From contig SJRY01000022.1 of assembly GCA_011319805.1 (NCBI GenBank), positions 186,001-250,000 of the forward strand: DNA of 64,000 bases, read 5' to 3'. Of the stretch, positions 20,714-31,830 are shown in pieces. Made by a program: the position numbers and the translations under genes. This stretch comes from Macrocybe gigantea (taxonomy: Eukaryota > Basidiomycota > Agaricomycetes > Agaricales > Callistosporiaceae). The notes under the pieces were generated by a model. It did no database searches and was not told the origin of the DNA. It saw only the letters and a program-made list of their open reading frames with translations. Position 1 is the stretch's first letter, and the number at the start of each line of letters is the position of its first letter.

Positions 20714-22680
20714 TCAATCCTCGACCTCGTTCAAGAATTTCCCGACGACCTCCCAGAATTTCTCGGTCTCGTCTATCATAGGAAGATGCCCAGCTCCGTC
20801 TATCTGGACACAAGTCACAGACGCCCGGCCGCTCTCGTTCCAGCTCTGAGCGAGCGCGCCGAGCCCCGCTCCGACTCTGCCGTTTCCGTCCAGCGATCCC
20901 GCGACGAGCAGCACCTTGGGCACTTTCGACGCGAACAGCGGCGGGTGTTCTTGTGGCGGCTCGCGGTCGTTTTCTGAATGCGAAAAAAAAATGAAAAAAA
21001 AAAAGAATTAGATAGAATTATTTTTTTTTGGCAATGGTGAAAGAGAGGATGCGAACCGAGAAGGTTGTAGGCAGACAGAGCGCCAGCGCCTTGGACGAAC
21101 CCGTCCACGTCCGTCTCTCGCACCATCTTCCTCAGCCACTCTGCGCGCTCTGCTCTGCTGCCTGTGACAGAGCCCGGAACAGAGGAGGGCTCGTCGGAGC
21201 ACTTTGAAGGAGCGGGGAACCACCGCGCCACCGTGACGCGGGCGAGGTCGTCCATCCCGACGCGGCGCGCGTACTCGATGCCCTTTCCGACGTCATCTCC
21301 CTGCGCGTCCTTGCCGTTCCAAACGCCGCCGCCGGCGACGCTCGTGAGCCGTATGATCTCCTCGCCGCTCGCGCCGCCAAACACGAGCCCGATGCGCTCG
21401 GCCCATGCGAGCGCGTTGCTCTGCGGCGTGCGCGCGGACGTGTCGCATGCGATGATGCACTTGGCGAGCGGAAGCGGGAGGTGCGGAGCGGAGGGCGTGG
21501 TGAGCGTCGAGAAGGCGAGCGCTGCGGCGCCGCCTTGTGAGACGCCAATGACGGCGTGCAGCGGCGTGCGGATGTGCAGGTGCGAGAGCAGGTGCGCGAG
21601 GTCGGCTGCGAGAGAGGGGATCGTCGTGCGCGGCGCTGGAGCCGATCGCGTGGACGCGTCGGTGGTGGTTGGGAGCGTGGATTGGCCGTGCCCGCGTTGC
21701 GAGTGGAGGAGGACGTTGAAGGAGGAGGAGAGGAGGTGGGGCACGAGGTAGGACCACATTGCGGACGTGGTCAGCAGGGAGTTGGTCAGTGCGATCCAAG
21801 GCGAGGAAGGCGATGAGATCAGGGTGGTGGCGTGGATGGTGTGCTTGTGCGGCGAGTTGGGCGCCGAGGGCACCTCCACAAAGTGCTAAGGCAGATATGA
21901 GCATCGATCGCAGCCGAAGGACTCTCGACAACATGCCTCGTTGCGCTCCACGGGCCATGGAACGGGATCGTCAGACAGACCTGCGACATCCAGTGACACA
22001 AGAAACCTCGAAACCATGTTGTACGTCGCCACGACCGCAGCCGCCTCGACCAGCAGATCCTGTACTTTACCTTCCACCTCTTCTGTTTCCTCCGTCTCTA
22101 TCTTACCACCCTGTTTCACCCAGTGACGCAGATCCCGGAGAAGAGCATCGGTGATGGCTCTCTCGACTTTCACGTTCCTTGTGCTTGCATCTGCAAACAT
22201 GAGAGCCGAGCTCTGCAAGGCTGAGAGGATGCCTGCCGACGGTGGAAGCGGCGTGGCGACGTCACGGATGATGTACAGCTGGGCCGTGGTCAATCCAGCG
22301 TCTCGCCCAACATGCTCGTGATGGATCCATTCGAACGCGGCCCTGTTAATCGCTGCAACGCGAAGGATCTGACACGGATCAATCAACCAAAAGCTGATAA
22401 GCCGATCGGTGCTTCAACCCGTTGCAAAAATGCTTGCCAAACGCACCATCAGCTCACGCACGTCGCCGGGAAGCTCTCCTTGAGTCCTTACCGCTCCCAA
22501 CAAAGAGTTCCAACCTCCGGCAATGGGAGGTACGTGCAACAGCGCCGCATCAAGAGGGGTAATGCCTCTGGCTCCCCGCCGGGCCCTGATGGCATCTGCG
22601 ACGGGCGATGTTCCGGGAGGTGGATAACGCCCAGCGATGAGACGAGAGGCCTTGTGCGCTACAGAAGACGCTGCTGTCAT
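20714..22680 (-). CDS. Carboxymuconolactone-decarboxylase-like domain fused to an alpha/beta hydrolase (enol-lactonase-like)
   Basis: N-terminal part (ATG 22680, MTAASSVAHKASRLIAGRYP; an in-frame ATG also lies at 22788): ITPLDAALLHVPPIAGGWNS, an intron, then ILRVAAINRAAFEWIHHEHV and GRDAGLTTAQLYIIRD, the CMD/AhpD-like fold of PcaC type. It ends VSRFLVSLDVAGLSDDPVPW. C-terminal part: SPWIALTNSLLTTSAMWSYL (oxyanion region), NVLLHSQRGHGQS, nucleophile GVSQGGAAAL, a lid, then after an intron VLLVAGSLDGNGR (acid) and QIDGAGHLPMIDE (His). The hydrolase frame has no ATG between the CMD stop at 21886 and its core; joining CCC at about 21952 to CAC at about 21886 by a 66-nt intron fuses the two. Bacterial PcaL has these domains in the opposite order. 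The beta-ketoadipate route is suggested; the substrate is unproven. Confidence 0.7.
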
Positions 22681-22789
22681 TGAAGAGAAATCAGCGTTAT
22701 TTAGAGGGACTGTGAGAGCATTGGCGTTATGTATTGCGGAGGATCCTTGTTCCGTCCCGTTGGTGGTGAATGTCACGTGTTCGTTCATA

Positions 22790-23921
22790 CGCTGCTATCG
22801 GCTCGTCGCAAGTTCGACTCTCTACTGAGTTTCCTGTCCGTCACTTACTGTCAATGTCGGCGCAGGCTGCCGCCCGGCGGAGTGAGAATGTAGCCTGTGA
22901 CCACGCACATCGCGAACTTTTCGTCCTCCGCCCTCGGTCATTGTCCGATACCTTCGTAAAATTTTGAGGACACAAGAAGTACATATGTGAATGCATATAC
23001 AAAGTCTTGAGCTCGTAAGTGCAATATGAAAAACCACAAAAATCAAAAAGTCCTAAATTTGCAAAGCCCGATCAACCATAGCAAGGCAATTGATGAGGTG
23101 AGGTTTGCTCATTCCTCTTCCCATCATTGTCCTTCCCCTTCATTAGACCATAGCCTCTAAAGTCCCACTAGCACACTTGATTATTCACCCAAGTGGACGC
23201 GTATGCGCATGGTCGACCTTGCAGGATCTGCTTGCTGTCCCTTTAGCTTTTTGCTCGGCGATTTCGCTGCAGCACAATGTGCTATAGAATGATGTTGACT
23301 GACCGGCAGTGCTAGTGATCCCTCGTCTGGCGTAGCTGATTTCGCCCAAGAAAGACGAAGTGCGTCGAAGCCAACATTCTAGTCGTCTCAGATTCCTGTC
23401 GAAGGACAGGACGGTCGTTCTCTCTCGGAACACTACTGATCGCTCACTGCAAGGCGCGACTGGTGGAATTGCGTCAGAGTAGTCTGTGCGTCCCAAGCTT
23501 TTCCAGACTGAGCACAATCACATTCTTGGGCTCTTCAGTTGGTTTGTCACCGGAACACAGCCACATGCATCAATCAAGGGTGGTATCACCGATGTCGCCT
23601 TGCAAGTCTGGTCGTCCAAGTCTGCTAGAAATCCAATAACAAGCTCAAGTCCCTATGTTATTTCTGGTCATTTCCTAACCCTTACCCTGCTGTGGCCGAG
23701 CGTCCGCGCGTCATCTGCGACTATCACTCAGCCTCATCGTTCCATTCAATCGGGTCAATCCTTGCCCAAGGATGCAGAACGTCTCCGGTCCTAAAATGGC
23801 TACCGTCGTCATCAGCAAAGCTCAGCACAGGCTTTCATTGCTGGATTCATAAAGCCTCTGGCTGACTCTCGACAATGGACAACCGCTGACCTCAGGCAAT
23901 CCTCGCCATCTATTGGGAAAC
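22790..23921. other. Intergenic
   Basis: About 1.1 kb upstream of two divergent genes. Moderate AT, no convincing coding frame, repeat or RNA gene. Confidence 0.4.
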
Positions 23922-24680
23922 ATGTACACCAGCAATCCGTACGCGCAAGGCGGGTGGCGCAATCCGCAAAACCCTCTGTCCGTTTATCAAGCAGGTGGTA
24001 GCGATTTCCAACCGCAGCCGTCCGTCTATGGCGCTCTTCCTAGTTTGGCCGTGCCAGCCGTCTCGTCTCCCGATGCGACACCTCGAACTCTAGTGTTCCG
24101 ATTCACTGAGCTGAATCCGACCGTGGCGAACTCGATCGTTGTTGGCCCGAAAAACCAGCATTATTTCACCATATCCACCGTCGTCCCTTCGGCCTCTCTC
24201 GTATTCACGACATTCCATAACATCAAAGGAAAGACTGTTGCTCGCATTGAATGGTCTCAGACACCCGTTGTCGAGATTGGAAGCCAAGTTCCGAGGCAGC
24301 CTACTCCCGAATGGTTGCGGTGCGACTCCAACGGCCCGTGAGTACTTTACTTCTTTCCCGTCTTTATCCTACATAGCGAGAAATTGATTGCGACCGCGAG
24401 TTAGGCATCGTGTCATGTATTTGAACCGAAGGTGGCACACTTGGTGTCGCAGAGATAGAGAAATTCTTGTTCGTGTTCTAAATGAATGGTTGTGGATTGA
24501 GTTCTAATTCTAATGAACCTAGTTGCTGACTGTTAACGCTGGCAAGACCGAAATGTTGGCTAGAATTGTCCCAAAGGGCAATGATATAGAGCTAGAGATA
24601 ACCGAAGGGCTGCGCAGATGGGATACCTGGAAGTCACTGTTGTAGCAACCGTCCTCTTCTATTCAGGAATTTGGAATTAA
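23922..24680 (+). CDS. DUF6593-like protein with a frameshift near the C terminus
   Basis: Starts MYTSNPYAQGGWRNPQNPLS at about 23922. After a Pro/Gln-rich leader come strands that fit the basidiomycete DUF6593 fold: TLVFRFTELNPTVANSIVVG, KNQHYFTISTVV, GKTVARIEWSQTPVVEI and PTPEWLRC. An intron starts at GTGAGT 24340. Later pieces are AGKTEMLARIVPKGNDIELE and, one frame away, MGYLEVTVVATVLFYSG, ending TAA at 24680. The change of frame near 24615 fits one small indel. The middle exon (about 24406-24540) is poorly conserved and may hold stops. Many copies of this family exist in agaricomycetes and their role is unknown. Here it is either decayed or affected by sequence error. Confidence 0.55.
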
Positions 24681-25445
24681 AGACCGTCCCATAGCCCCTT
24701 ATTATTCATAGAAACATATCTATAGTATTCGTTCTACCGTGCCATATTGTTCTTAACCATTCGACTAACATAATTAATGTGGAAAGTGTAAGAAACGATT
24801 TGAATTTCTCAACTGTATGGAAAGGTTTGAATTCGAAACCCTGCTTTCCCGCTTGGAAGTAAGGTGCTCATTTTATCTTAAACGGGACTAACGCCCACCA
24901 TGCACCGCAGCTGTACGCAAGTTGGCCGGCTCTGGAGGATTTTGTCTGAACTCGTCCAAACTGGCCATTTGTTTTGATCATGGTAATATGTCATCAGCTG
25001 TAACATCAACGCATCACGGAATCGAGCCTTCATCGGTGTAACAAATGAATTCTAGCGCAGAACTGACTGTGGTCTCCGTCGACGCGTTCACCGCACTGCG
25101 GAGCATGTCTTGGCTTGTTGTGGCGACTAGAAGCCAAACACAGCCGTAAGTATTTTGGACTTGTCGCCACATGTCGCACGCACCATGTGCAGAACGCGTG
25201 TATCAGCTCTTGTCAGAGGACATGCTTCGACGTTGTCCTATATAAGTTAGCGGTAATCGCTCATGGAATTCGAAGAATGCAGAACGTGTCCGCGCAGCCC
25301 ACCAGCATCCGAGTCGTCATGACTTTTCACTAGAACGATCCCAAGAAAGGTGTTCGTACTGCGCCACTATTTCTTCACAGCATTTTCTTGCTTTACAGCT
25401 TTTCAAATACTGCGCTTACGCTCAGTTACTCGCAAGGGATCGCAA
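24681..25445. other. Intergenic
   Basis: AT-rich 760 bp without a supported gene. A 72-codon frame at 25115-25333 has no features. Confidence 0.4.
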
Positions 25446-28301
25446 ATGCCGGATGTCAGTAAGAGTCGAAGCGGAAACACTCAGTACGCGGCTTGTCTAA
25501 CGAATAGTCGCCGTCGCTTACACTGTCCTCCTTTTACTAGACATGGCGCCACAGAGGCCAGGATTGAGCCCCTACCAGAGGACTCGTCATCGTCATCTTC
25601 TAACCCTGGAGCGCATCGACACTATTACCCCCGTCCGCCAACACCTCCATTTCTTTCCGGACGTACCGCATCTCAAACCAAGAGGGACGATGCTACCAAG
25701 AAGGACGAAACATCGGTTCCGAAATTCGACTGGCGCCGTCACTTCCAGCTGCTCTCTCAGCTCGAAGAAGACTCTAAGCGAAAGAAACACCACCGGTCTG
25801 CCTCCGCGTCGCACACAAAGCGAGAAAAGGAATCAACGCTGTCCCTCCTTCTCGATCAGCTCTTGTCGCAGACCACACGGGCTAACTTGGCTGAGAAAGA
25901 ACTCGCCGACACCAAGGACGCTGCGATCAAGGCGGCTATACAGTGGAGAGAATCTAGAGACAAATTAGAGCTCGAGCTAGTCCAAGTGAAGCTAGAACTA
26001 TCTCTTTACAAGAATAAATACAACGAAGCGCGTGAAGGTATCGCAGGAAAAAGATTCTTTTTCTCAATAATTCTGATCGATTTCTCTTTTTGCTGTCAGA
26101 AATTAATAGAGCTCAGGAGGCGGTCCGGAAGCTCGAAGCGGCGCTCTCTGAGGCCGACGATCGGAGTGCTAGAGATCGCGCAAAGGCAAGACAGGTTTTG
26201 GAGGAACGTGCCATAGAGGCCGCTCGCGAGCAAGGTCATAGAGAAGGATGGAGACAAGGTCTTGAAAGAGGACGGTGGTATGCTTGGATGGCGTCTGAGT
26301 ATGCTGACGAAGATATTTACGAAGTGGAGGAGGATTATTTCCGCCCTCGCCATACCACCTCGTCGGGCTCCCATAGCTCTACCAGAACACAGAGATCGAC
26401 ATCGACCAGAAGGTACTCTCTCTTAATCCCACAGAGTATATTCATTGATCGTTTCAACTGCTTAGAAGTCCCACGAGCTCAAGACCTCGACGTCGAGACG
26501 GATCGGGAAGTAACAACAGAAGCGTAAATATTCATTTCATCTAGTCATCCTTTATCGCGGCTATACATCACACTCGCCTTAGGAATCCCACAATCGTGAT
26601 GCCCCCGTAGTGCCGTCTACACAGGAACCATTGCCCGTGACGCCTCCCCGACGCTCTGAAACGACAACTATTCGTTCTGGAACTCAAGAACATCGCGAGA
26701 CTCGCAGTCGATCCGATTCTAGGACCCAACCTCCTAGAACGCAAACGAATTCCCCAGCTCCTAGCTTAACGCCATCTCGCCGATCTCAAAAATCGACAGT
26801 CATCCCTCCGGACAATTACATCCCCTCAATGGGAGCAGATTCTCGTATATCGCTTCCACCGCCTCATGAGCTCGTTCAACCAGTAGAATATGGTGCAAGT
26901 GCAAGTGACAGCGGGCAACGACGGACAAACATTGCCGTTGGCGGCGGCCTGGACCAAATTCCAAGCAGCCACAGTGACGTGAATCGAGGCGTGAAGGACA
27001 AGATGAAGGCACCTGTGCCTGTTACTGATTACCGCACGGGCAGCGGTTCTGCTGACTATCGTTCCTATTCCAGAGCTCATGTGGGGAATAACGGAGGGCA
27101 GGAGCCTTATTCGCGCGCACCCTCTGCCATGTCAATGACCTCCAGAAGCTCCTACAAATCGATCTCCGAGTTTGATCTGTTGAAGAGCCCTCCGAACCGA
27201 CGCAATAGAAGCACTACCGTGCAATATTCTAGCGCCCCTGTCAGCGGCGGAATGCAAGCGGAGGGAATAGCTGAAGAGTGGCGCTCTGCTAATACCGAAT
27301 CTGAGTCGAGCGCCACAATCGCTCCTGGTTATCATCACAGGAAAGCGGAAAGCTGGGATACGAACTCGATTTATTTCGCAGCCAAATCAGGGGATCGTAG
27401 CCAAGGGGTATGGCGCTCTTTCTCTGGATCATTGTCTTCGATCTGTACTCATGAAATTTCCTCATCCTTCATCCTTGAAGACGTCTTCCCGACCTTCCAC
27501 TGCCAGGCCAAAGACTCCAAGCGATCGTTACCCACGGAAGGAGATACGGGAATTCGCTTTACCTGTACCACTATCCTCGATGTCAGTGAGTGGTACCAGC
27601 GGGAAAATCCCCATTTACTCCAATCCTTCACCCCTTCTTCAACGCGATTCCGGGGACAACGGACCTGGGCAGACAACGCCGGAGCATCTCTCTGAAAACA
27701 CTGGTTCGGGGTCGACGTCACAAGCACTGAAAATTGATGTCGAGTCGCCTGTAAGCATCTTTATGACCTGGCCCGTCTGCGATGGAGGTTGATGCGTGAA
27801 TAGTCGACTGTGTCTAGTAGTTCTGTGCATACTGTGATCGATCCCGTGATGCTATCTCCAGATGCTGCCAGTAGGCCTGTACGTCTTCCAAACATGGACG
27901 TTCCGCGCGAACAAAACAGGTCCACGACGCCTACGCAATCGTTGACGAAGTCTAACCCCAAGGTTATATTCGTGGACAATTTACCTCCTGGATTTGTAGC
28001 ACTCAGTCCTATACCATACTCCATGAATGCTCTCCCAAGCCATGACAATCAGAGTGGTAATCCGACTCATCCTTATCCTATCTACTCCGCGTCGAGTCGT
28101 CCAGGCGGCTCAACCGGTACTCCAGAGTCCTCCACGTTGTTCCAGGAACCAACACGGCCGTCAACCGCGATAGGTAGCGATAGTTCAAAACAAAAATGGC
28201 TCAGCAACAATAGCGAGAGCTCCAGAAGAAGAGTGTTTAGTTTTGGAACGTCACCTGCTCCTCTGAACCGGCCTCTCTCCATCCTTTCCAATTCTGATTA
28301 G
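25446..28301 (+). CDS. Basidiomycete coiled-coil protein with disordered C-terminal half
   Basis: Several exons join in frame: introns near 26037-26099, 26413-26466, 27407-27480 and 27751-27800. The first 120 residues are disordered. Then a long coiled coil: LSLLLDQLLSQTTRANLAEK, WRESRDKLELELVQVKLELS, EINRAQEAVRKLEAALSEAD and ERAIEAAREQGHREGWRQGL, ending RGRWYAWMASEYADEDIYEV. The rest is Ser/Pro-rich with a short conserved-looking motif PPDNYIPSMGADSRISLPPP and ends RPLSILSNSD at 28301. The layout (coiled coil, GxREGxRQGLxRGR, NYIP motif) recalls uncharacterised basidiomycete proteins, but I cannot name a function. The start is the first ATG of the frame and could move if an intron near 25456 is real. 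Confidence 0.6.
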
Positions 28302-28457
28302 CATGAATAACGCTCTCACCCAGGTAGTCTATCTGTAACGTTGATGTATTTCGATGTAAATTAGCCATGAATGAAGATACGATTTTCGGTCAGCAACAAG
28401 GGGGAGTACCGTGGGAATTTTCGCTGAAAACAAGCTTTATCCTGGTCTTGCATTTGA

Positions 28458-30188
28458 TGAGGGTGAGTCGTTTGAGGAGCCTTCGCCCACATCGTTTAAC
28501 CGTTGCATCTCATCAGATTGCTGTGGAAGGCTGTTGTCACGGTCAGCTGGGCGCGATTTACAAACATATCCGACAACTTGAAGTCAAGAACAGATACAAG
28601 ATCGATCTCCTTCTCATATGCGGGGATTTTCAGGCAGTGCGGAATCACCGGGACCTTCAATGCATGGCCGTTCCGAACAAGTACAAGGAACTTGGGCAAT
28701 TCTACAAGTACGCGTTTCAGGCTGTTTCAGAACTGATTTCATTTTGTCGATCGTTCATTATCGACGTCAGGTACTACACCCGTGAACGTCAGGTCCCGGT
28801 CTTGACAATCGTTATTGGAGGGAATCACGAAGCGTCCAATTACATGTGGGAATTGTGAGTGTAACTGATACATGCGACTGTTGCTCTGACTAGTTCAAAA
28901 GGTATCACGGTGGATGGCTCGCCCCGAACATCTATTTCCTCGGACATGCCGGCTGTGTCCAAGTGAATGGCATACGTATTGCAGGCGCCTCCGGAATATT
29001 CAAAGCGCATGATTTCCGCCAAGGTCACACTATTCTTGTTGCGGATGAGCTGCGAGTTTAACCCAGGATCACCAGGTAATTACGAAAAAATGCCATACGA
29101 TTCGAGCGCCATGAGGAGCATCTACCACACACGAGAATTTTCTGTCAGGAAATTGTCCCTCGTAAGCCACATGTGTATGGTCTTCTACTTTTGCCGACGT
29201 CATTGCTAGCTGTCTCCTACGGATATCTTTCTCTCGCACGATTGGCCTCAGCGCATTGAACATCACGGCGATTTACAAGGTTTACTCCGCCGTAAACGCC
29301 ATTTCCGGAGCGACATCGAAGCCGGAACCCTGGGTTCACCTCCTTTGATGAATCTTTTGAAGACGATCAAGCCTCGATGGTGGTTTGCTGCGCATTTGCA
29401 TGTCCGATACGAGGCGACTGTTGTTCATGACGGTCAACCGGTCGCTCCCAGTCAACCAACTCATATTCCGAATCCCGACGAGATCTTGATCGACGACGAC
29501 GAAGAGCAGATGCCAGATGCGCAGACGGGAACTGCCACGGTGCCTTCTTCCCGCAATCCCGAAGAAATCGTCTTGGATGATGAGGAAGGCGGCGTAGATG
29601 TCTCATCTCATGTCGCCCAGCCCCATGAGACCCGATTCCTTGCCCTGGATAAATGCCTTCCGAAGCGGCAATTCCTAGAGGTTCGGTTTTGCTGTCACTG
29701 CGCCGCTTTAGTGCTAACGCTCTCGAAGGTTATCGACCTTCCTACGCCGCAGGAAGACGCCGCGCATGAGCCCGCTCTATCGTTCGATCCAGAGTGGCTT
29801 GCGATCTGCCGGGCGTTTCACCCGTGGTTTTCGACGACGCGCCACCAGCGGCCATTCCCAGATGAGGCTGAAGCACGTCAAATGGTGGCAAAAGAGCTTG
29901 AATGGGTCTCGAATAATGTGCCGCAAAAGACAGGCGATCAGTATTCGGTAGCGGGATGTCAGACGTTCGTCCCGACGGCTCCTGGTCCTGGCGGCGAGGG
30001 AAACGCCAAATTCGAGCAACGTGAGTACAATGCGCGATTGGCTCAAAATGCTGTAGATGACATATGTTTTCGCAGCTCCATGGTATACAAATCCTCAAAC
30101 CGAGGCGTTCTGCTCTATGCTAGAATTAGTGAACAAAGTCAACCCACCGCCTTCACCACCGACATTATCTGCGGGTCCATCATCGTAA
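28458..30188 (+). CDS. DBR1: Lariat RNA debranching enzyme
   Basis: Starts ATG-AGG at 28458, immediately followed by an intron (GTGAGT 28464 to CAG 28516), giving [20 protein letters not shown]. The metallophosphoesterase motifs are in order: [91 protein letters not shown], and [13 protein letters not shown]. The DBR1-specific C-terminal domain follows: [54 protein letters not shown]. The last intron (30020-30076) leads to [18 protein letters not shown] and a stop at 30186. All exons splice without frame correction. The enzyme cleaves 2'-5' bonds of intron lariats in the nucleus. Confidence 0.95.
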
Positions 30189-30474
30189 GAGCGACTAGGC
30201 CCGTCGAGGCAAGAACGCACCCAACTTTCAATTTTTGATGAACGCATTTGGGCGAGCGCAGTTTGGCCGCCCGAGCACTTGACAAAGTCCTTCATTGTTA
30301 CTTTAGCTAAGAACGGCTGCATTTCGTAACGTTGCGAAAGTCGCCTTTGTTCGCAATTCAAAGCTTGTCTGACGGGGAACATGTCAATGACGTTGCACGT
30401 GTGCTTTCATGTATAATTATTTGCAAGGCCGCCAATCAAACGTCTGATATCCTGTTCATTTTTGAGACAGGTGT

Positions 30475-31830
30475 TTGGCATCGCCGTCGGCGCTAGTATG
30501 TGACCGACTTGCTTGTGAATTCTCTCGCTCCTACGGCTCTGCGGACGTTTCAGCCAAATCCACTAAATCTATGGCGGCGGCAACCTTGACCAGTGCCATG
30601 CAGTTCGACGTGAATCAGCACTCAATAAATTGCCGAATGGGACAACTTTTGGCAATCAGGTCCAAGGATTCTCCGTCTGGATCAGCTCAGGAACAATCTT
30701 GTCTGTCTGCCCCTTAATCTCGACCTCTCGAGGATTTAACAATTATGATACAAGGACGATGAGCTATCTCTTGCCCACATGACTCCTTTGGTTCATTCGA
30801 CTTTGTTCCCATTCCGGACATTCATTTGAGCTGGTGACTACCCGACCTCTTGGACGTCGTGGTTGCGTGGGATTGTGCGAAAAACGCCTGGCTCACTCTC
30901 TCCCACATGTCGCGAAATCGGGTGTACGGACGGAACGCGGCCGTTCTCGAGCCTTCTGCCTCCGCTGTCTTCGGTTTTCCGCAAAGCAAACTGTTTGAAG
31001 GGTTTCTTTTCTGACAACCTTCCATCTGTGATCCGTGAGCCTGACGAGCGTGTCAGGTACCCTCTCTTCTCCCCCCTGATGTGCTCGGCACCGTTCTGAT
31101 GAGCCAATCACTGACAACCAACGGATCTGTCGAACTTTGACAGTGGCTTCCCCTTCTCAGATCTCAACATTCAGAGCATTGTAGCGTTTGTTCAAATTAT
31201 AGCCGAATCTGTCGAACAGAATGCACAGTTGACTGAAAAAGTTCCCACCGCTAGTCTGACGGGTGCTGGCAGATTGTGACATGCCGTTGGCGCCTTGTGT
31301 TGAACACCCATATCGAATCTTTCGAGAACGCGCCCCGATTTCCCAGTCCTGATATTTGCATCTTTGACTCGTCAGTCCTGGGAGGTGGGGTTCTTGACTG
31401 CCTGGAACAAGTCGCGGATCTTCCCACCATTCTCACCGCCTGTTTGTTCGTGCTGCAGTTGTTCTCCCAACAGATTGTCCGCATGACGAGAAGCTCCTCT
31501 GACCCTGTCATCTTAACACCCTCAAAACGGAGGCATTTTGTCAGCCATTTCATAGCCTCGTGATCCTGGCCTTGTGGCGTTAGATGGTCAGCCGCCTCTG
31601 TTTCAAACAGCCACCCTTGATAAGCACGGATCTCGTTCTTTGCAAGAGGGTGCATGTCGCGGAGTCTGTTGTTTTACAGTCATTGCAAGTGCGTTCACGA
31701 GTTTCTGTTTCTTCGTGCGGTGCAACAAGCTTGGCGTGTTGGAGAAAACAGCCAAAGACGCTGGGTGTTCAGCACGACGCCTAAGCGGATTGGGCTTAGC
31801 GCCTTTTAAGGTCGAGTCATGCAGACTAAA
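30475..31830 (+). pseudogene. Decayed coding relic, family unknown
   Basis: Protein-like stretches follow one another on plus but in changing frames and with stops: SAVFGFPQSKLFEGFL in several readings, PFSDLNIQSIVAFVQIIAES then VEQNAQLTEKV, MPLAPCVEHPYRIFRERAP, and STDLVLCKRVHVAESVVLQS. They are amphipathic and Leu-rich, as in a helical protein. I do not recognise a family. Reading it as a pseudogene is an inference from the broken but directional pattern. Confidence 0.3.
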
